Assembly: GCA_032207245.1 (NCBI GenBank)
Contig: CM063506.1
Coordinates: 21,574,944 to 21,638,943, forward strand
DNA: 64,000 nt
Source: Pardosa pseudoannulata
Lineage: Eukaryota > Arthropoda > Arachnida > Araneae > Lycosidae
Direction of reading: 5' to 3'
The notes under the pieces are model-generated. The model had not been told where the DNA came from. It was given only the letters and a program-made list of their open reading frames with translations, and ran no database searches. A program made the translations under genes and the position numbers. Position 1 is the first letter of the stretch; every line of letters starts with the position of its first letter. This document shows positions 35,847-47,083 of the stretch, piece after piece.

Positions 35847-35911
35847 CTTAATAAACATGGCTGATAGCTTCAACGATATGAATGCCTTGTAACACAATGA
35901 CGAATAAGTAC
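35847..35911 (-). CDS. Candidate short exon, minus strand
   Basis: Between CTATTTCTCAG and AAG|GTATAA on the minus strand lie 65 bp. One frame (TYSSLCYKAFISLKLSAMFI) stays open and ends in phase 0, which would fit the exon at 29979 downwards. A second frame (LFVIVLQGIHIVEAISHVY) is strongly hydrophobic but meets TAA at the donor, so it could only be a last exon. Short length and the choice of frame make this uncertain. Confidence 0.2.
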
Positions 35912-36339
35912 CTGAGAAATAGACAAATTAGTAACTTCAGTTAACATTCATGGTGTTGCCATATTTACTAGAAGGAAAAACTATTGAATTCATAATATAG
36001 GCTGCTATTTTATGTGACCGAATAAAATTGAGATAAGTCCATATCTTAATGATAAATGATGTTGATTCAGAAAGTTCCTAGAAAAGCATCTAGAGTACAA
36101 AACTCCCTTATCTGTCGACTTAATACAGAGGTCAGTTTTCACTTTCAAAGTACTTTTTACATTGATTTTGACTTCCTACGTCATTAAGGTGTAGAAAGTC
36201 GAGGTAAACGCTCACTCAACCAAAATCAAATGGCAGCCATGATTTGACAGGTAATTGAATCTGTCAGCCTAATTTATTTAAAACCTTTTATCCTTTTCTC
36301 TTTCCTCCTCAGAGAATCAAGGTATGTTACAGCATCCTA

Positions 36340-36465
36340 CAGGCGACTGATTTAGTACTATAACAATGACGGTGATTTACCGGGAGTATAACCATGCTAA
36401 AATAGGGATTAGAACCCACGGACTTCGGTACAAAAGGTAGCGTCTTTCCGATTTTCCCACATTCC
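36340..36465 (-). mobile_element. Degenerate tRNA-SINE
   Basis: On the minus strand it keeps a B-box region (GTGGGTTCTAATCCC) preceded by TGTACCGAAGTCC and an A-box-like remnant, and then ATGGTTATACTCCC. The body is barely recognisable. Confidence 0.4.
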
Positions 36466-36532
36466 CTTTAATCAGGAAGGAATGATATGGAAGAAATTGA
36501 TTATAATCAAAGGTTAAGACTCCGTAAACCTA

Positions 36533-36690
36533 GGGGCTTACTCTGGACGTTGCGGTTCGTTTCGCACCTTCGTTGTTACGTCACTTTGATGTCAGTTTGA
36601 TCATTTGCTCACGTAATGTCCGCAAGCTGACTTCAAAATGACGTCACAACGAAGGTGCGAAACGAACCGCAACGTCCAGAGTAAGGGCCC
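36533..36690. mobile_element. Palindromic MITE, family PAL-1, copy 1
   Basis: A nearly perfect 46-bp stem: CTTACTCTGGACGTTGCGGT and following bases on the left, their complement on the right. The roughly 58-bp loop contains GATCATTTGCTCACGTAATG. GGGGC and GGGCCC caps close the ends. A second copy lies at 53669. There is no coding. I could not define a target duplication, so the superfamily stays open. Confidence 0.75.
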
Positions 36691-36724
36691 AAATCTCATC
36701 TTTAAATTCAAAAATCTAAAGTAC

Positions 36725-36893
36725 TGCAGGCGTCCGGTAGTCGAGCGTTACCCTATGTAATCAAAATTCTGAGGTTCGAAACCCACTGCTGGTGTGGCTG
36801 TTAGAAGCCATTTGGAATCGACTGTAAGCAGTAGGTCATTGTCTTGTATGGCAAAACGTTGACTGCAAAGCTTGTAACTAACAAACCAACCAA
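36725..36893 (+). mobile_element. Diverged tRNA-SINE
   Basis: Recognised by GGTTCGAAACCCA (B box), GAATCGACTGTAAGCAGTAGGTC and an ACAAACCAACCAAGG tail. The head is strongly altered. Confidence 0.55.
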
Positions 36894-37728
36894 GGATACA
36901 AAATTCAACTTTCAAAATCCCTACCCAATGTTAATCTTACATCTGTAATAACTTTAGGTTTCTAAAATTTGTTGGTGGGGTTTCGGTTCATTTCACTTTC
37001 CAAATCGTTCCAAGTCTTTCCAACTGCAACTCAAGATAATTTACTTAGATTTCTGAATACTAAATCTATTACTTTCTATTCTTTTCTGAAATTTGAATAC
37101 TGATACAGATGTGCGAAAACCTAACAACGCTTGTTATTGTCTTGTCGCTAGATATGCAAGTGCACAAGATTATTACAAATATTTGGATGATAGTGACACC
37201 CAGTTCAGAAATATGAATGCTTTACAATGCTTTTCAATGCGATACAACACCTCCTTCAAAGAATTTTAGAAAAAACTACTGGACCTTTTTTAATTATTTT
37301 TTCACTTTAAGCTGTAGGAATATGTGTTTTGCAGGATCTAAAAAGTCAAAATGCCATTTAGGACTGAATTTTGTTGCCCTGAAATACACTTAAATTAGAA
37401 TAGACCTTGTCTACAACTCTATTTCCACACTTACCACCCTTACCACTTTTACCACTTACAGCAAGAAGAGGGTATTACAGTAGACGACCGACAGATGATT
37501 CCCTTTGTCATTGCTTGGAAATATCATGAACGTTTTTATTGGGGCTTATACCTCTTCTTTCCATGTAAATTCCGTGTAAAATTTCATGTAATACACACAT
37601 ATTTTTTGTTACAATATACTTATGTAAAACTTAAACCCTTGACTAGTTATTTGATCTTAGGAGTTAATTTCTCATTATATTAAAAGTTAACATTTTACCC
37701 GAGAGTTGAATTCTGCAAAAGCGATTAA
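36894..37728. other. AT-rich spacer
   Basis: No supported gene. Confidence 0.5.
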
Positions 37729-37862
37729 GGCCCAGTCTCACCAATGTCGTTTAACGGCTAACCGCGATTAACCTCTGTTTAAATGGAGAATTGCGTCCAC
37801 CATTGGTTGGCTCGGTGGGTTAATCGCGATTAGCCGTTAAACAACTTTGGTGAGACCGACTC
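37729..37862. mobile_element. Palindromic MITE, family PAL-2, copy 1
   Basis: Inverted arms of about 45 bp: GGCCCAGTCTCACCAATG and TTTAACGGCTAACCGCGATTAA against their complements, with an AT-poor 40-bp loop. A relative lies at 38099. The GGCCNGGTCTCACC-type ends resemble PIF/Harbinger MITEs, but the 3-bp target duplication cannot be shown cleanly. Confidence 0.65.
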
Positions 37863-38098
37863 TCAATGTTTTTAAAGAAACGTTAATTAATCGGCATGTC
37901 ACTCAACTAAGGCATTTATAGAAGCTTTAATGTACTAGATTCCCCTGTCTCACCAAAGGACATTCGACAGATGCCATAAGTTTCTACACCGCCAAGTAGT
38001 CCTTATAACTCATTACTTCGATCTTGACTTTTTAAATCATAATAAGAAGTCGAGGTAAACTCCCACTCTACCAAAAGTACTGATCCTGATCTTTTTTA
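37863..38098. other. Spacer between PAL-2 copies
   Basis: Contains AAGTCGAGGTAAACTCCCACTC near 38047, which also occurs near 36195 (AAGTCGAGGTAAACGCTCACTC), so another small repeat may be present. Confidence 0.4.
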
Positions 38099-38216
38099 GA
38101 GCCGGTCTCACCAAAGTCGTTTAACCTATGGCGCCAACCAATGGTGGGAAGCAATTCTACGTTAAAACAGAGATTAATTGTGATTAACCGTTAAATGTCT
38201 TTGGTTAGACCGGCCC
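38099..38216. mobile_element. Palindromic MITE, family PAL-2, copy 2
   Basis: Ends GAGCCGGTCTCACCAAAG and CTTTGGTTAGACCGGCCC, with the same CGTTTAAC and ACCAATGGTGGGAAGCAATTC interior in the opposite orientation to copy 1. Its outer flanks are TTA and TAA. Confidence 0.62.
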
Positions 38217-38759
38217 TAACTCGCTATCAAAAATCAAGATACCTCTAACTTTAACTGTGTAATGTGTGACGAATGTTGTGTCTCGGCCATTTGCTTGAGA
38301 TAGGATTCAATTATTAGCAACTGTTTCTTATGTAGCCTTACTGTAAAAGATTCTTCAAACAGGGAAATTATTAGTTTTCTGAAGTTTGCAGTAAGTTCAG
38401 GAGAAATCATTTTCCCCTATTAATGTAATTAAATCAATGCTATATATTCAACGTAACAAGAATTCATGAAAAAGTTTCATTTCACTTGTTTGATATAGAT
38501 CATAACTGTTTTCCCTAAAAGGGGCGTATGCTCTATTTATCCATTGTCGTAACTAAATGTTTAAATATGTGAAGGTCAAGATTTGATGATGAGAATAGGG
38601 ATGTACTGCCTCTATTATTTCTTTGCATCAAGTGGTGTGATTATTTCATTAAGTTATGAACATCTTTTATTGTTGAATATCGAAATCCATCTCATGTGGT
38701 GCAATTAACTTTCACAGCAAACACGAGTATTTCAGGTGCCATGCTCGTAAAAGAAACGA
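38217..38759. other. AT-rich spacer
   Basis: No supported feature. Confidence 0.5.
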
Positions 38760-39010
38760 ATAATTGTATTTTTTAATGACACGCATCACTTTTAAAAAAC
38801 TTGAAATGGAACATATTTTTTTTACTTTTTGCCTTTTTATATCTTTAATTTTTATTATAAATACATTGGATTTTGAGCATTTGTTCTCTATTTTTAATTA
38901 GTTTTACTTAATTTACTTTAAAAATAATTTGTTTAAAAAAATTTTAATTTTCCTGACACACTGTGCACAGACTTATAGCAACAATACAAAGTGATTTTCG
39001 TTAATAATTT
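38760..39010 (+). repeat. Dispersed repeat R2, copy 3
   Basis: Similar in order to 30089-30340: GACACGCATCACTTTTAA, GAGCATTTGTTCTCTATTTTTAATTAG and GTGCACAGACTTATAGCAACA. Diverged. Confidence 0.45.
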
Positions 39011-39273
39011 TTGCATTTTGGTAATCAATAATTACTAGGTATAATTCTTTACCTATTATAAATTCTTAAAAAAACTCAAAAATATTACAACAGGGGATTA
39101 ATCTCTTAAAGCTAAAATAATTAAAAATTCCATTTCAAATGCTATAAATGCTAAATGTAATAAACAGCAACTGTTAAAACACGTAGAGTTTCATCGTGGA
39201 TTTATAATGTATTTACTGGGAAAATTTGAAACCAATATGTGTGATAGTTTATTTACCACTCAAGTTGAAATCT

Positions 39274-39962
39274 GTTATTGTACGGATGTCCTTGGACAAA
39301 AAATATTGTTTTCTAACCGTAAGCTTTTCACTCTTCAATTCAGTTAGTTATTGTGTTATGGGCTCACGAATCCACCTTCCTATCTCCTTCTTTCATCTTT
39401 TAGTTAGAAATTCGTCATCTAATCTTAATTCAATCATTGGGAAAATGGCGCATCCAGGCTTATTCCCTTTTCTTCGCTTGTACTTCGAAATCTGATTTGT
39501 ATTTGTTTTCTAACTTTTGATGTTCAATTTTATAATATTTAATTCTTATTATAAATTTTTCAATTTTTTAGTTTCTCTTTTACATTTTAATCTTTCATTT
39601 TTAATTAAACTTTGCTGATTATCGTGTTAATTTTGTGCCTTTCTAAATTTTCTTCCTATTTATTTAGTTTTAAATGTTTTTTTTTCTATTAGATTCAGGC
39701 ATCTTTCTTTTTTAACGCTTCATCAAAATTGGTTTTTTCAAAATTGTTTCAAAATTGTGTTGTTGTATTCAGTTTTTCGTCATGTTTGGCGCAGTTTGTC
39801 CCAAGAGGAATTAGCGCCACTAAATTTCAAACAAACAACCAACCAACCATCTTTTAGTTGTTTTTATGCTCTGCTCGTTGTCAATTTCTCTGCTTACTGT
39901 AAGAAATCTCTGGATTAGAGGGCTCGGCCCAGGAAGTCCAGTTACACTATTGTCTTGTATGC
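39274..39962 (+). repeat. Dispersed repeat R3, copy split by a retroposon
   Basis: The left part (39274-39405, TGTACGGATGTCCTTGG ... CATCTTTTAGTT) and right part (39848-39962, GTTGTCAATTTCTCTGCTTACTG ... GGCTCGGCCCAGGAAGTCC) join to match the uninterrupted copy at 43640-43890. The insertion between them has its own target duplication. Confidence 0.7.
39406..39847 (+). mobile_element. 442-bp retroposon inserted in repeat R3
   Basis: Flanked by exact 12-bp duplications CATCTTTTAGTT (39394-39405, 39848-39859). It ends in CAAACAAACAACCAACCAACC, a CAAC-type tail like the C/A-rich tails of the SINE copies. A GCGCAGTTTGTCCC...GGAATTAGCGCCAC hairpin-like segment precedes the tail. With no tRNA-like head, it may be a 5'-truncated LINE 3' end. 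Confidence 0.55.
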
Positions 39963-40303
39963 AAGTTGAAAAAAACACCATATTCGGCCATAAAAACTGT
40001 ATTTAAAGTTTTTATGGTTTCCTTAAAAGCCATGGTATTAAATGCAAAGATTATATTGTTTTTGAATATAGAATTTTCAATTTTTTGATTACAGTTGTAT
40101 TCAGAGACATTTATTTCATTGTATATCATTTAATCAAGTCCTATTTTTACTGTTTTTAATGCTTTAATTTCTTCTTTCTCAAACACTAGGCCAACGTTAC
40201 ATTATTTTCACACCCAGTCAACGAAAATGGGGGGGGATAGGGCATAATGCAGTAAGATGAAATATTTCAAACGTCCAGCATCTAACTTTCTGTATTTTTT
40301 AGT
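39963..40303. other. AT-rich spacer
   Basis: No supported feature. The last bases (CTGTATTTTTTAG) could serve as a splice acceptor. Confidence 0.4.
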
Positions 40304-40410
40304 TAAACATTGAAATGAATTTCCTCGAATGGGTACCGGTTTCTGTGGAAGCTTTTGTTACAAACTTCCGATCACGTTATAACTGGAGATCTGTATGGAA
40401 CATTTTTCGG
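40304..40410 (+). CDS. Candidate upstream exon, plus strand
   Basis: A pyrimidine-rich acceptor (TATTTTTTAG) and a strong donor (CGG|GTAAGC) bound 107 bp. From the acceptor only one frame is open, containing MNSSNGYRFLWKLLLQTSDH, and it leaves in a phase that does not fit the exon at 45043. The frame that would fit (EWVPVSVEAFVTNFRSRYNW) has a stop 12 bases after the acceptor. Either an exon in between is missing or the acceptor is further in. Higher GC than the neighbouring DNA supports a real exon. Confidence 0.3.
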
Positions 40411-41574
40411 GTAAGCTATTTTTCTCCCTTGCTCTTAATCAGTTTGAATTAAATTCGCTATCTAGATACTATTCTAGGTATTAAAAATGACTGAAAAAAT
40501 GTTGACTCAAGTAGTTTAAATATTTCTTAACACCTAGTTTTTCCTAAGGTTTCTCAATAAGTATGCAAGTCAAGTAGTTTAGGTTGTTAGGAGCTTCTTG
40601 ACTGTTAATCGAATAACCAGTTGTAAATGATGTTTGAGTCCTTAACCTCTTGCCTTATGACTCGAGTGACGATTGTGTGTGCCACTTTCGCTGAAAGCTT
40701 TCCTCGTGCATCGTGACCAGAAGCAGTTTCATGATTGACTAAACTGTGAGCAAACCAGTGGACATTAATAGTACTGCATTTACTATTTAATAAATCCACA
40801 GAAATTGATAATTATATTTCATTTCATTTTAATTAAAAAAAATTATTAATGTTTTTATTTCACATATTTCTATGTTTTTGATTATATAACAAAAGTAAAA
40901 ATTTTCAGTCGTTTAAATATTTTCTATGTGGAATTTATTGCTTGAATAACCTATAAGTGAATAATGTTTAATATTAGTCCAAATTTTGTAAACAGAAGGA
41001 ATCATCATGTGCAAAGAACTTTTCACTTTTGGCCGGAAAGAATCATCACGTGATACGAGGTTCTCAATTTAGGCACAGCAGTACGATCACGTCTCCCATA
41101 CGTTGTTTTAAGGCAAAGGGTTAATGATGTGCTTCTTAAATCGAGGAGAATTAAACATATGTGAAAAAAATCTTGCGGTAAAATCATGAAGCAAATACAA
41201 TGAAATTATTTACAAGCCCTTTCCTTAGTAATTTAAAACATTAAAGAAAATTTATAAAAGCGAAAGATAGACATAAGAAAAACTTCTTGGTTAACTATAA
41301 CACTGTACTTCAATTATTAAAAAATTCCTTACGATAAATTATACTAATAAAGAAATGGAAATCGAATAATTACAGGTATTTACAGTTACATTAAAATTAA
41401 TACACAACGAGACAATAATTAGGGTAATAAAAAATTTAAAAATATTTGAAAATTAAAATTATACTAACTACCGAACATTATATGAATCGAGGAGTAGTAA
41501 GATTCGTATGTTTCGTAGTTGTTAGTATAAGCAATGGAATTCTTAAAAATACATCAAGCGAATATTTTTATAAT
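40411..41574. other. Intron-like AT-rich stretch
   Basis: No repeat or coding region recognised. Confidence 0.5.
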
Positions 41575-42090
41575 TCTTAGTGGCAATAGCCAGAAATTAT
41601 ATTCAATAAGACATTGATTTTGTGAATAATACTTCAATAAACTACGGTTTTTTTTGTGTATGTATACTCCTAATGAGTATCAAATATACAATGTGATAAA
41701 ATATCAATATTTAAAAAAATGATATTGAACAAATTTATCCTTGAATGAGTAATGTATAACTACACAATGAATTTAATAGCAAAATTATAATGAATAATAT
41801 ATAAAATATATAAATATAATATATATAACTAGACATGGTATTAAATTCTAATTTTTAAATAAAGTATAACTAAAAAAAAAAAAAAAAAGGTATTTTAAAG
41901 AAAAAAAATGTTCAAATTCTACCTGTATATTATAACTATGCTCTTTTGTAATCGCTTAAAAATTTATAATTCCTATTTGCAACAATATTGTATGAATGAA
42001 AGTGCTAGTAAATCTCTTCTTACAAGTCAAATCCAATTTCACCTATTTTAACTCAACGTCACTGTTCACACACATGGACCATTTTCTTTC
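41575..42090 (-). repeat. Dispersed repeat R1, copy 2 (inverted)
   Basis: An inverted counterpart of 1070-2090, with only a short interrupted AT tract (about 41793-41830) where copy 1 has more than 500 bp of (AT)n. A 16-18-base A run lies at 41872. Confidence 0.6.
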
Positions 42091-42661
42091 GTAACGGTCA
42101 GAATTTTTCATAATTTGCCTACGGTTGATTAGTGGTAAAGTTTGTTCCTCTAAGCACTAAATAAAAACCTCAAAAATGAATAATTCGAAAAAAAGTGTTA
42201 GCTCTAATTTTGTCTCTTTGCTAGTATGCCTGGCTATCAGGAATTCGAATTTCTTCATTTTCCCTTTTCAAGGCCATTTTTTCCTAGTGATGGAATATTA
42301 TAATACATTTTTAATCGAGATTGGTTTTATAAAGTCTGATTTAGATAAGTTAATTTGATTTTAGCTTCCTTTTTTTGTGGGAAGCATGCTTTCCGCATAT
42401 ATTTTCTAGATATTCAATGACCAGGTTATCGTTGGCCGTATTGTGTATACTGCACAGAGTAGCCCCATTTACATGTGCTAAAAAGCAGCGTAAATGCAGG
42501 GTAGATCCGTGAATTGTACTCCCCTTTCAAGAATTATCCCTCGATAGCGAAAAAAATTGAAAGGTAGAAAGAATCCAGCTTTCTACCCGGGTAATTGCAG
42601 AGTTTACTCTTTTCCCATCATCTTTTGCACTTGTAGACTATTTATTTCAAAATGACCGACT
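42091..42661. other. AT-rich spacer, part of a possible TIR element
   Basis: From 42462, CCCCATTTACATGTGC... has a loose inverted counterpart near 43150-43200 (GGGGTACTTGACTGGCAAATGTAAACGG), suggesting a decayed roughly 0.55-kb DNA element into which the SINE at 42677 was inserted. The match is imperfect. Confidence 0.3.
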
Positions 42662-42676
42662 CCGCTGCTGCTAAAG

Positions 42677-42857
42677 CCGAACGATGGTCAATTGGTTAGG
42701 GTGCTGACCTTCGGTACCGAAGTTCGTGGGTTCGAATCCCACAGTGGCATGGATGTTCCTAGACGTTCGGAATCGGCTTTAAGCTGTAGGTCCCGGTCTC
42801 ATTAACCCTCACGTTGCAAAAAGTAGACCGTTGCACTCCCAACCAAACCAAACTAAA
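42677..42857 (+). mobile_element. tRNA-SINE, full length, with a 15-bp target duplication
   Basis: Head CCGAACGATGGTCAATTGG, perfect B box GGTTCGAATCCCA, complete body and an AACCAAACCAAACTAAA tail. Exact CCGCTGCTGCTAAAG duplications at 42662-42676 and 42858-42872. Confidence 0.93.
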
Positions 42858-42872
42858 CCGCTGCTGCTAAAG

Positions 42873-43639
42873 GTATTATAAAAATTGAGTTCTGGTCCGA
42901 AATGGAAACTTCAGAATAAGTGGTATGTACCACCAGCAAAAAATGAATGAATATAAGTGTCTGTTTGGGGTACCTCAGACTTATATGTCGCATTTTATAA
43001 ACAGTAGCTAGTCAGCACGGAAGTAGTTTAAGCACGGAATGATTGGATTGCTTCCCGTATGATCACGTGACTTCTGGCGACGATCCCGGCGAAAAGGAGG
43101 GTAAAAATAATTGACTATGTAAACGGGTTTCTCCGACCCTCCAAGCATAATCCCTTTACCCGGATAAAATGAGGGGTACTTGACTGGCAAATGTAAACGG
43201 TTCTAGTGAGCTGGAAGCAGCTCTTAACGAGTTACTCATGAAAGTCTATAGGAATACATGAAATGATTGACGACCCAAAATCATCATTGAAGATAAAAGG
43301 GTTAATAATATCTGTACTTAACCCTAAAATGCTATCTCATTTTCATCGAGCTGTATTATCACATCTGAAAGATAATTTCTTCAAAATTTGTTTTACAGCA
43401 TAGAAAGGCGAGTAATACAAATGCGTTCCTTTTAAGATTCATTGCACATCGAGGTTGTTTTCAGCTTTTAAGAGTTATTGTTTAACGAAACGTCTCTGGG
43501 AAGTGAGGACCACTTTTCTCTGTGCACATGCACGCACAAAAGGAAAACACGATTTGTAAATGTCGTTTCAATTCTATTGGTCCTCTAGTGGCCATTTGAA
43601 TCGCCCCAGAATGACAACTACTCACTTCTTCTCTGGTCG
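42873..43639. other. Spacer with no supported gene
   Basis: Moderate GC at 43010-43200, probably the right part of the decayed element mentioned at 42462. No coding frame is supported. Confidence 0.45.
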
Positions 43640-43890
43640 TCGCAGTGTAAGGATGTCCCTGTCCGCAAAAATATTTGTTTCTCTATCCCTAAACTTTCTA
43701 CTCTCTAGTTCTTGTTTTATGAACTCACGAATCCACCTCCTAATCCCCTTCTTTCATCTTTTAGCTGTTTTATTTTCTGCTTGCTGTCATTTTTCTGCTT
43801 TCTGTTAGAAATCTCTGGATTAGAAGGCTCGGCCCAGGCAATCCAGTTGTACCATCGCCTTGCATGCCTTGTAAATGTTGTTCTTATTTC
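43640..43890 (+). repeat. Dispersed repeat R3, uninterrupted copy
   Basis: Runs from GTGTAAGGATGTCCCTG through ACTCACGAATCCACC and TTTTCTGCTTGCTGTC to GGATTAGAAGGCTCGGCCCAGG. It has the look of a LINE 3' untranslated region, but no reverse transcriptase is attached. The class is unknown. Confidence 0.6.
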
Positions 43891-43894
43891 AAAA

Positions 43895-44926
43895 CTAGCA
43901 AGTGTGCCCGTGCTTCTCTACGATGAACTTAATGTATTACTTTTAAACAAAGATCTTTTTTTTCGTGCATAACTCTAAATTCGTCATTGTACAGTTCGAG
44001 TCAGACATATTTATATATTTCTATTATAAGCGTATTATAACAATATTCATTTTATATACTACTGTACGTTGATTAGCAACGTTAATGGATCTTGACATAT
44101 TAGGTGATAGAATAGGAAGCAAAGGTTTTGACAACAACAGTTCTAATTTTTTTGGTATTAATGTTGTCCAAAATTAAGGAAATTTATGACAAACCACATA
44201 GTTTAGTATGAAATAGAAACACACAATCATATCGACAACCATATGAATATGGAGATACGTATATAAAATGATAGGTTTTGTTTACCCTATGAGAATCGCT
44301 GAAATTTGTACTTTTTGTTGTTAGAATATTGATAAACATTTCATTGTAACGTAAAAAATTAACCAAGAATTAAATTTAAAATTAGTTCTTATATAAAAAT
44401 GCTATAATTTGCGTCACACAGAAATGAAAGTGAATCACTTTATATCTAAATTTCCAGGTCAAATCGAATGGATACCACGCAGACGATATTTAAATAATAT
44501 AAAATAAGAAATGAATAAATGAGATATTTGAAGGAATGACGTCATAATGATAAAAAAATATATAGTTTTCATCTATTATGTGATAAATTGAAAATTTTAA
44601 TCTCCTGCTTTTAGCCTGCGCTTAAAACAACTACATAGAATTAACGGAATGACGTCAAATTGCTAGAAATATTGCTCCTTTCACTTAGTTGTGATGCGAT
44701 AAGTTAATAAGTTAATAGTTTGCGTTTAACCTGGGAAAATAATGCTTGGAATAATGACATGAAAAGCTCGAAAAAGGGGGAAGGAATGAATTTCGAACGT
44801 TTAAAATTTACAAAAACCTTCCTAGGGATATACCTAATAATTTCCCAAATTTTCACGCCGGTTGAATGTACGGTTTTTGAGTTTATCAAGTAGACAGACA
44901 CAAATTCATTTATATAGATATATAGA
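43895..44926 (-). mobile_element. Helitron-type element, family B, minus strand
   Basis: Read on the minus strand it begins A|TCTATATATCTATATAAATG with GAATTTGTGTCTGTCTAC, and ends CGTAGAGAAGCACGGGCACACTTG then CTAG|T. The family's terminal stem includes the AGCGAAGCACGG motif seen intact at 61650. No Rep/helicase frame. The middle shares AGCTCGAAAAAGGGGGAAGG-type text with family A, so the two families are related. Confidence 0.72.
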
Positions 44927-45042
44927 TTATCAAAATGCAAAATCTCATTTTTGAAAGCAGCCCGCGAGCTGTACTATATAAGTGTAAGTTGTTCATCCTT
45001 AAATTATATCAATAAGGGACTTTTGCTTTGTTTTTTTATCAG

Positions 45043-45165
45043 CAAAGGATCGAAGACTTATATTCCAGACTGGTGGTGAATTTGATATTCGGAATATATG
45101 GGTATTTCTTAAGCTTCATCCATCTACTGATCGAAATAAAAGAAACTATCCGAACGGCTATAAGG
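45043..45165 (+). CDS. Internal coding exon of an unidentified plus-strand gene
   Basis: Acceptor TTTTTTTATCAG and donor AGG|GTAAGT bound 41 open codons, phase 0 on both sides. The peptide starts QRIEDLYSRLVVNLIFGIYG, continues YFLSFIHLLIEIKETIRTAI, and contains a hydrophobic segment of about 20 residues (VVNLIF...FIHLLI) flanked by charged residues, probably a membrane helix. The next exon (47957) also starts in phase 0. No family recognised. Confidence 0.6.
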
Positions 45166-45864
45166 GTAAGTACGATAGTGGTTACTTTTCAATTTTACTT
45201 TCTATTAAGCAAATGCACAACCATTAGTCAAGCTAATGGACGTGGTAAATTATTTTAATAAAAACTTACAAATTATGTCTGCTAGAGTTAAAATAATATT
45301 AGTGGTCACATCAGGGATCACGAGACCTGTGGAGGTCATCGGTGAAGTTATTTGAATATTGACAAACTATACGTAATGAATTCAGAGATGATATAAATGG
45401 AAAAAATTAATAAAATATTGATACATAAAAGCGAAATTTAAAGAATAAAAATTATTTTAAATAAATTCTCACAGCAAAGAGATTACATGTATGCATATAT
45501 ATATAACATGTTGAAAATTGGCGCATGTAGTATAGAAAATCGGAGAATTAAGCATCATTAAGCCGTGGTTCCAATACTGTGCAAGTACATATTTATAACT
45601 CTGATTGTCTGTCTGTTAGTAAATTATCATATTCGTCAACAATCGAGAGCATTCGAGTTTTATTCAATACTTCTGTTAATATTTTTATCTTTAAAAGGGG
45701 ATTTAAGCATTTAAGTGAAATATTTTAATACCCAGACTGAAGGGTGGGTGCGAAGCAGCTAATAAAATAGTAAAATCTGTTATATGTTTGAATAAATTAT
45801 CTGACTTAAACTAGTCTTTAAACTTAATTCTAAGTTCTAATTACTAAGTTCTAATTACACAATA
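45166..45864. other. Intron sequence of the plus-strand gene
   Basis: AT-rich, with no coding. Confidence 0.5.
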
Positions 45865-45900
45865 CGGCTCTTACTTAGAATTAATTCTAAGTAAGAGCCG
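45865..45900. repeat. Perfect 36-bp palindrome
   Basis: CGGCTCTTACTTAGAATT is followed immediately by its exact complement, with no loop. It sits exactly at the left edge of the 45901 repeat unit. Confidence 0.9.
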
Positions 45901-46160
45901 TAGAAACTATGTAATGCCCAAATGTGTTTAACCCTAGAAAGATAACCGTATTTTTATAATAAAGATAATTATATTTCAACCTGATGTTATGCTTGAGCCA
46001 ATATATTTTCGATTGTGTAAATACGGTTTGTGTAAGTGATAATTTATCGCTATAAATGTCATTGTGTTATGGATAAATGAGGAATCCAAATTAGAGGTAA
46101 ATGAGGATTTCAAATTCGATTACATCAGTTTGACCTAAGTTATCTATATTTGTTAAGGTA
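45901..46160 (+). repeat. Direct repeat DR1, left copy
   Basis: From TAGAAACTATGTAATG to TTATCTATATTTGTTAAGG. It is repeated at 47084-47320 with clear but incomplete identity (shared AAATGTGTTTAACCCTAGAAAG, TTGAGCCAATATATTT, GATTACATCAGTT). Confidence 0.75.
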
Positions 46161-47083
46161 TCGTCTAAAAAACTTTTTTCTTTAAACGTAGAAACTAGTT
46201 CCTGTTTTTACATTTTTAGATTTATTTTTTTATATTATCATAGGAATTGCACTTATAAAAACTTCTCCAGGACTAAATTTTTAAAAATTTCTAATGAATG
46301 AAGAAAATTTAGTAAAACTCAGATTTTTCAAAAGGTCTAATTTTTTAGTAAATTACATTATGTCAATATTTTTTGATGCAACACATTTCTTAAACACTGG
46401 ACTAGTGAATCACCTAAAATCTTTGCTTAATTTACATTTGTTAAAAAGTTTTGGTCCTTCAAAATCATACACATTGAATTTTTAACGAATTTGCATTACC
46501 TTTATATCTAACAATGAGTGTAACATCGTTAAAAATTAAAAATTTAAAGCTTTTAGGTCATTCACTAGTAAATACTAAGAAAAGCATTCATGATAATTTT
46601 TAACAAAATATTTTAAGAACTTTTTGAGAAATCCCATTTTGAGTTTCAACATTTTATTAAAAATACCGTTCTGAGAAAAACTCATTTGAAGTTTATGAAA
46701 GCAACTTTAACGATTAAAAAATTAAAATACATGTTTAAAATTCCCCACACTTTCTTGCTTCAAAACTTTCTAATTGCCAAGTTGCTAATTATTAAAAATA
46801 CTAGTAAAATGTTTAATCTTCACTAAAATTTAAAGTTTTGTCCAAAAAATGCTCTTAGGCTTTAAATTCACAACTTCCGGTTCCGAAGTCGCTACTTCCG
46901 TTTTGATTTGACAGCTGTCACTGATGTTTAAACAGCTCCAACTTTTCTTTAAAATGCCGTAGAGACAAAACGAAACAGATTTAGAAACCTAAAATATTGA
47001 AATATTACAATGGAGGAATAAAAAGAAATGATTTTTTGGCAAAAAAAGACGTTTTCAAAGTAGACCTTAAGAGCAAAAACTTG
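46161..47083. other. Segment between the DR1 copies
   Basis: About 0.9 kb of AT-rich DNA with a 64-codon frame (46294-46485) lacking any motif. It could be the body of an element with direct terminal repeats, but the repeat ends are not TG...CA and no reverse transcriptase is seen. Confidence 0.4.

Noticed and set aside
35847..35911. Match to a known small membrane protein family via the hydrophobic frame
   Set aside because: The similarity rests on a few residues in 20 codons and the frame stops at the donor; not enough to name a family.
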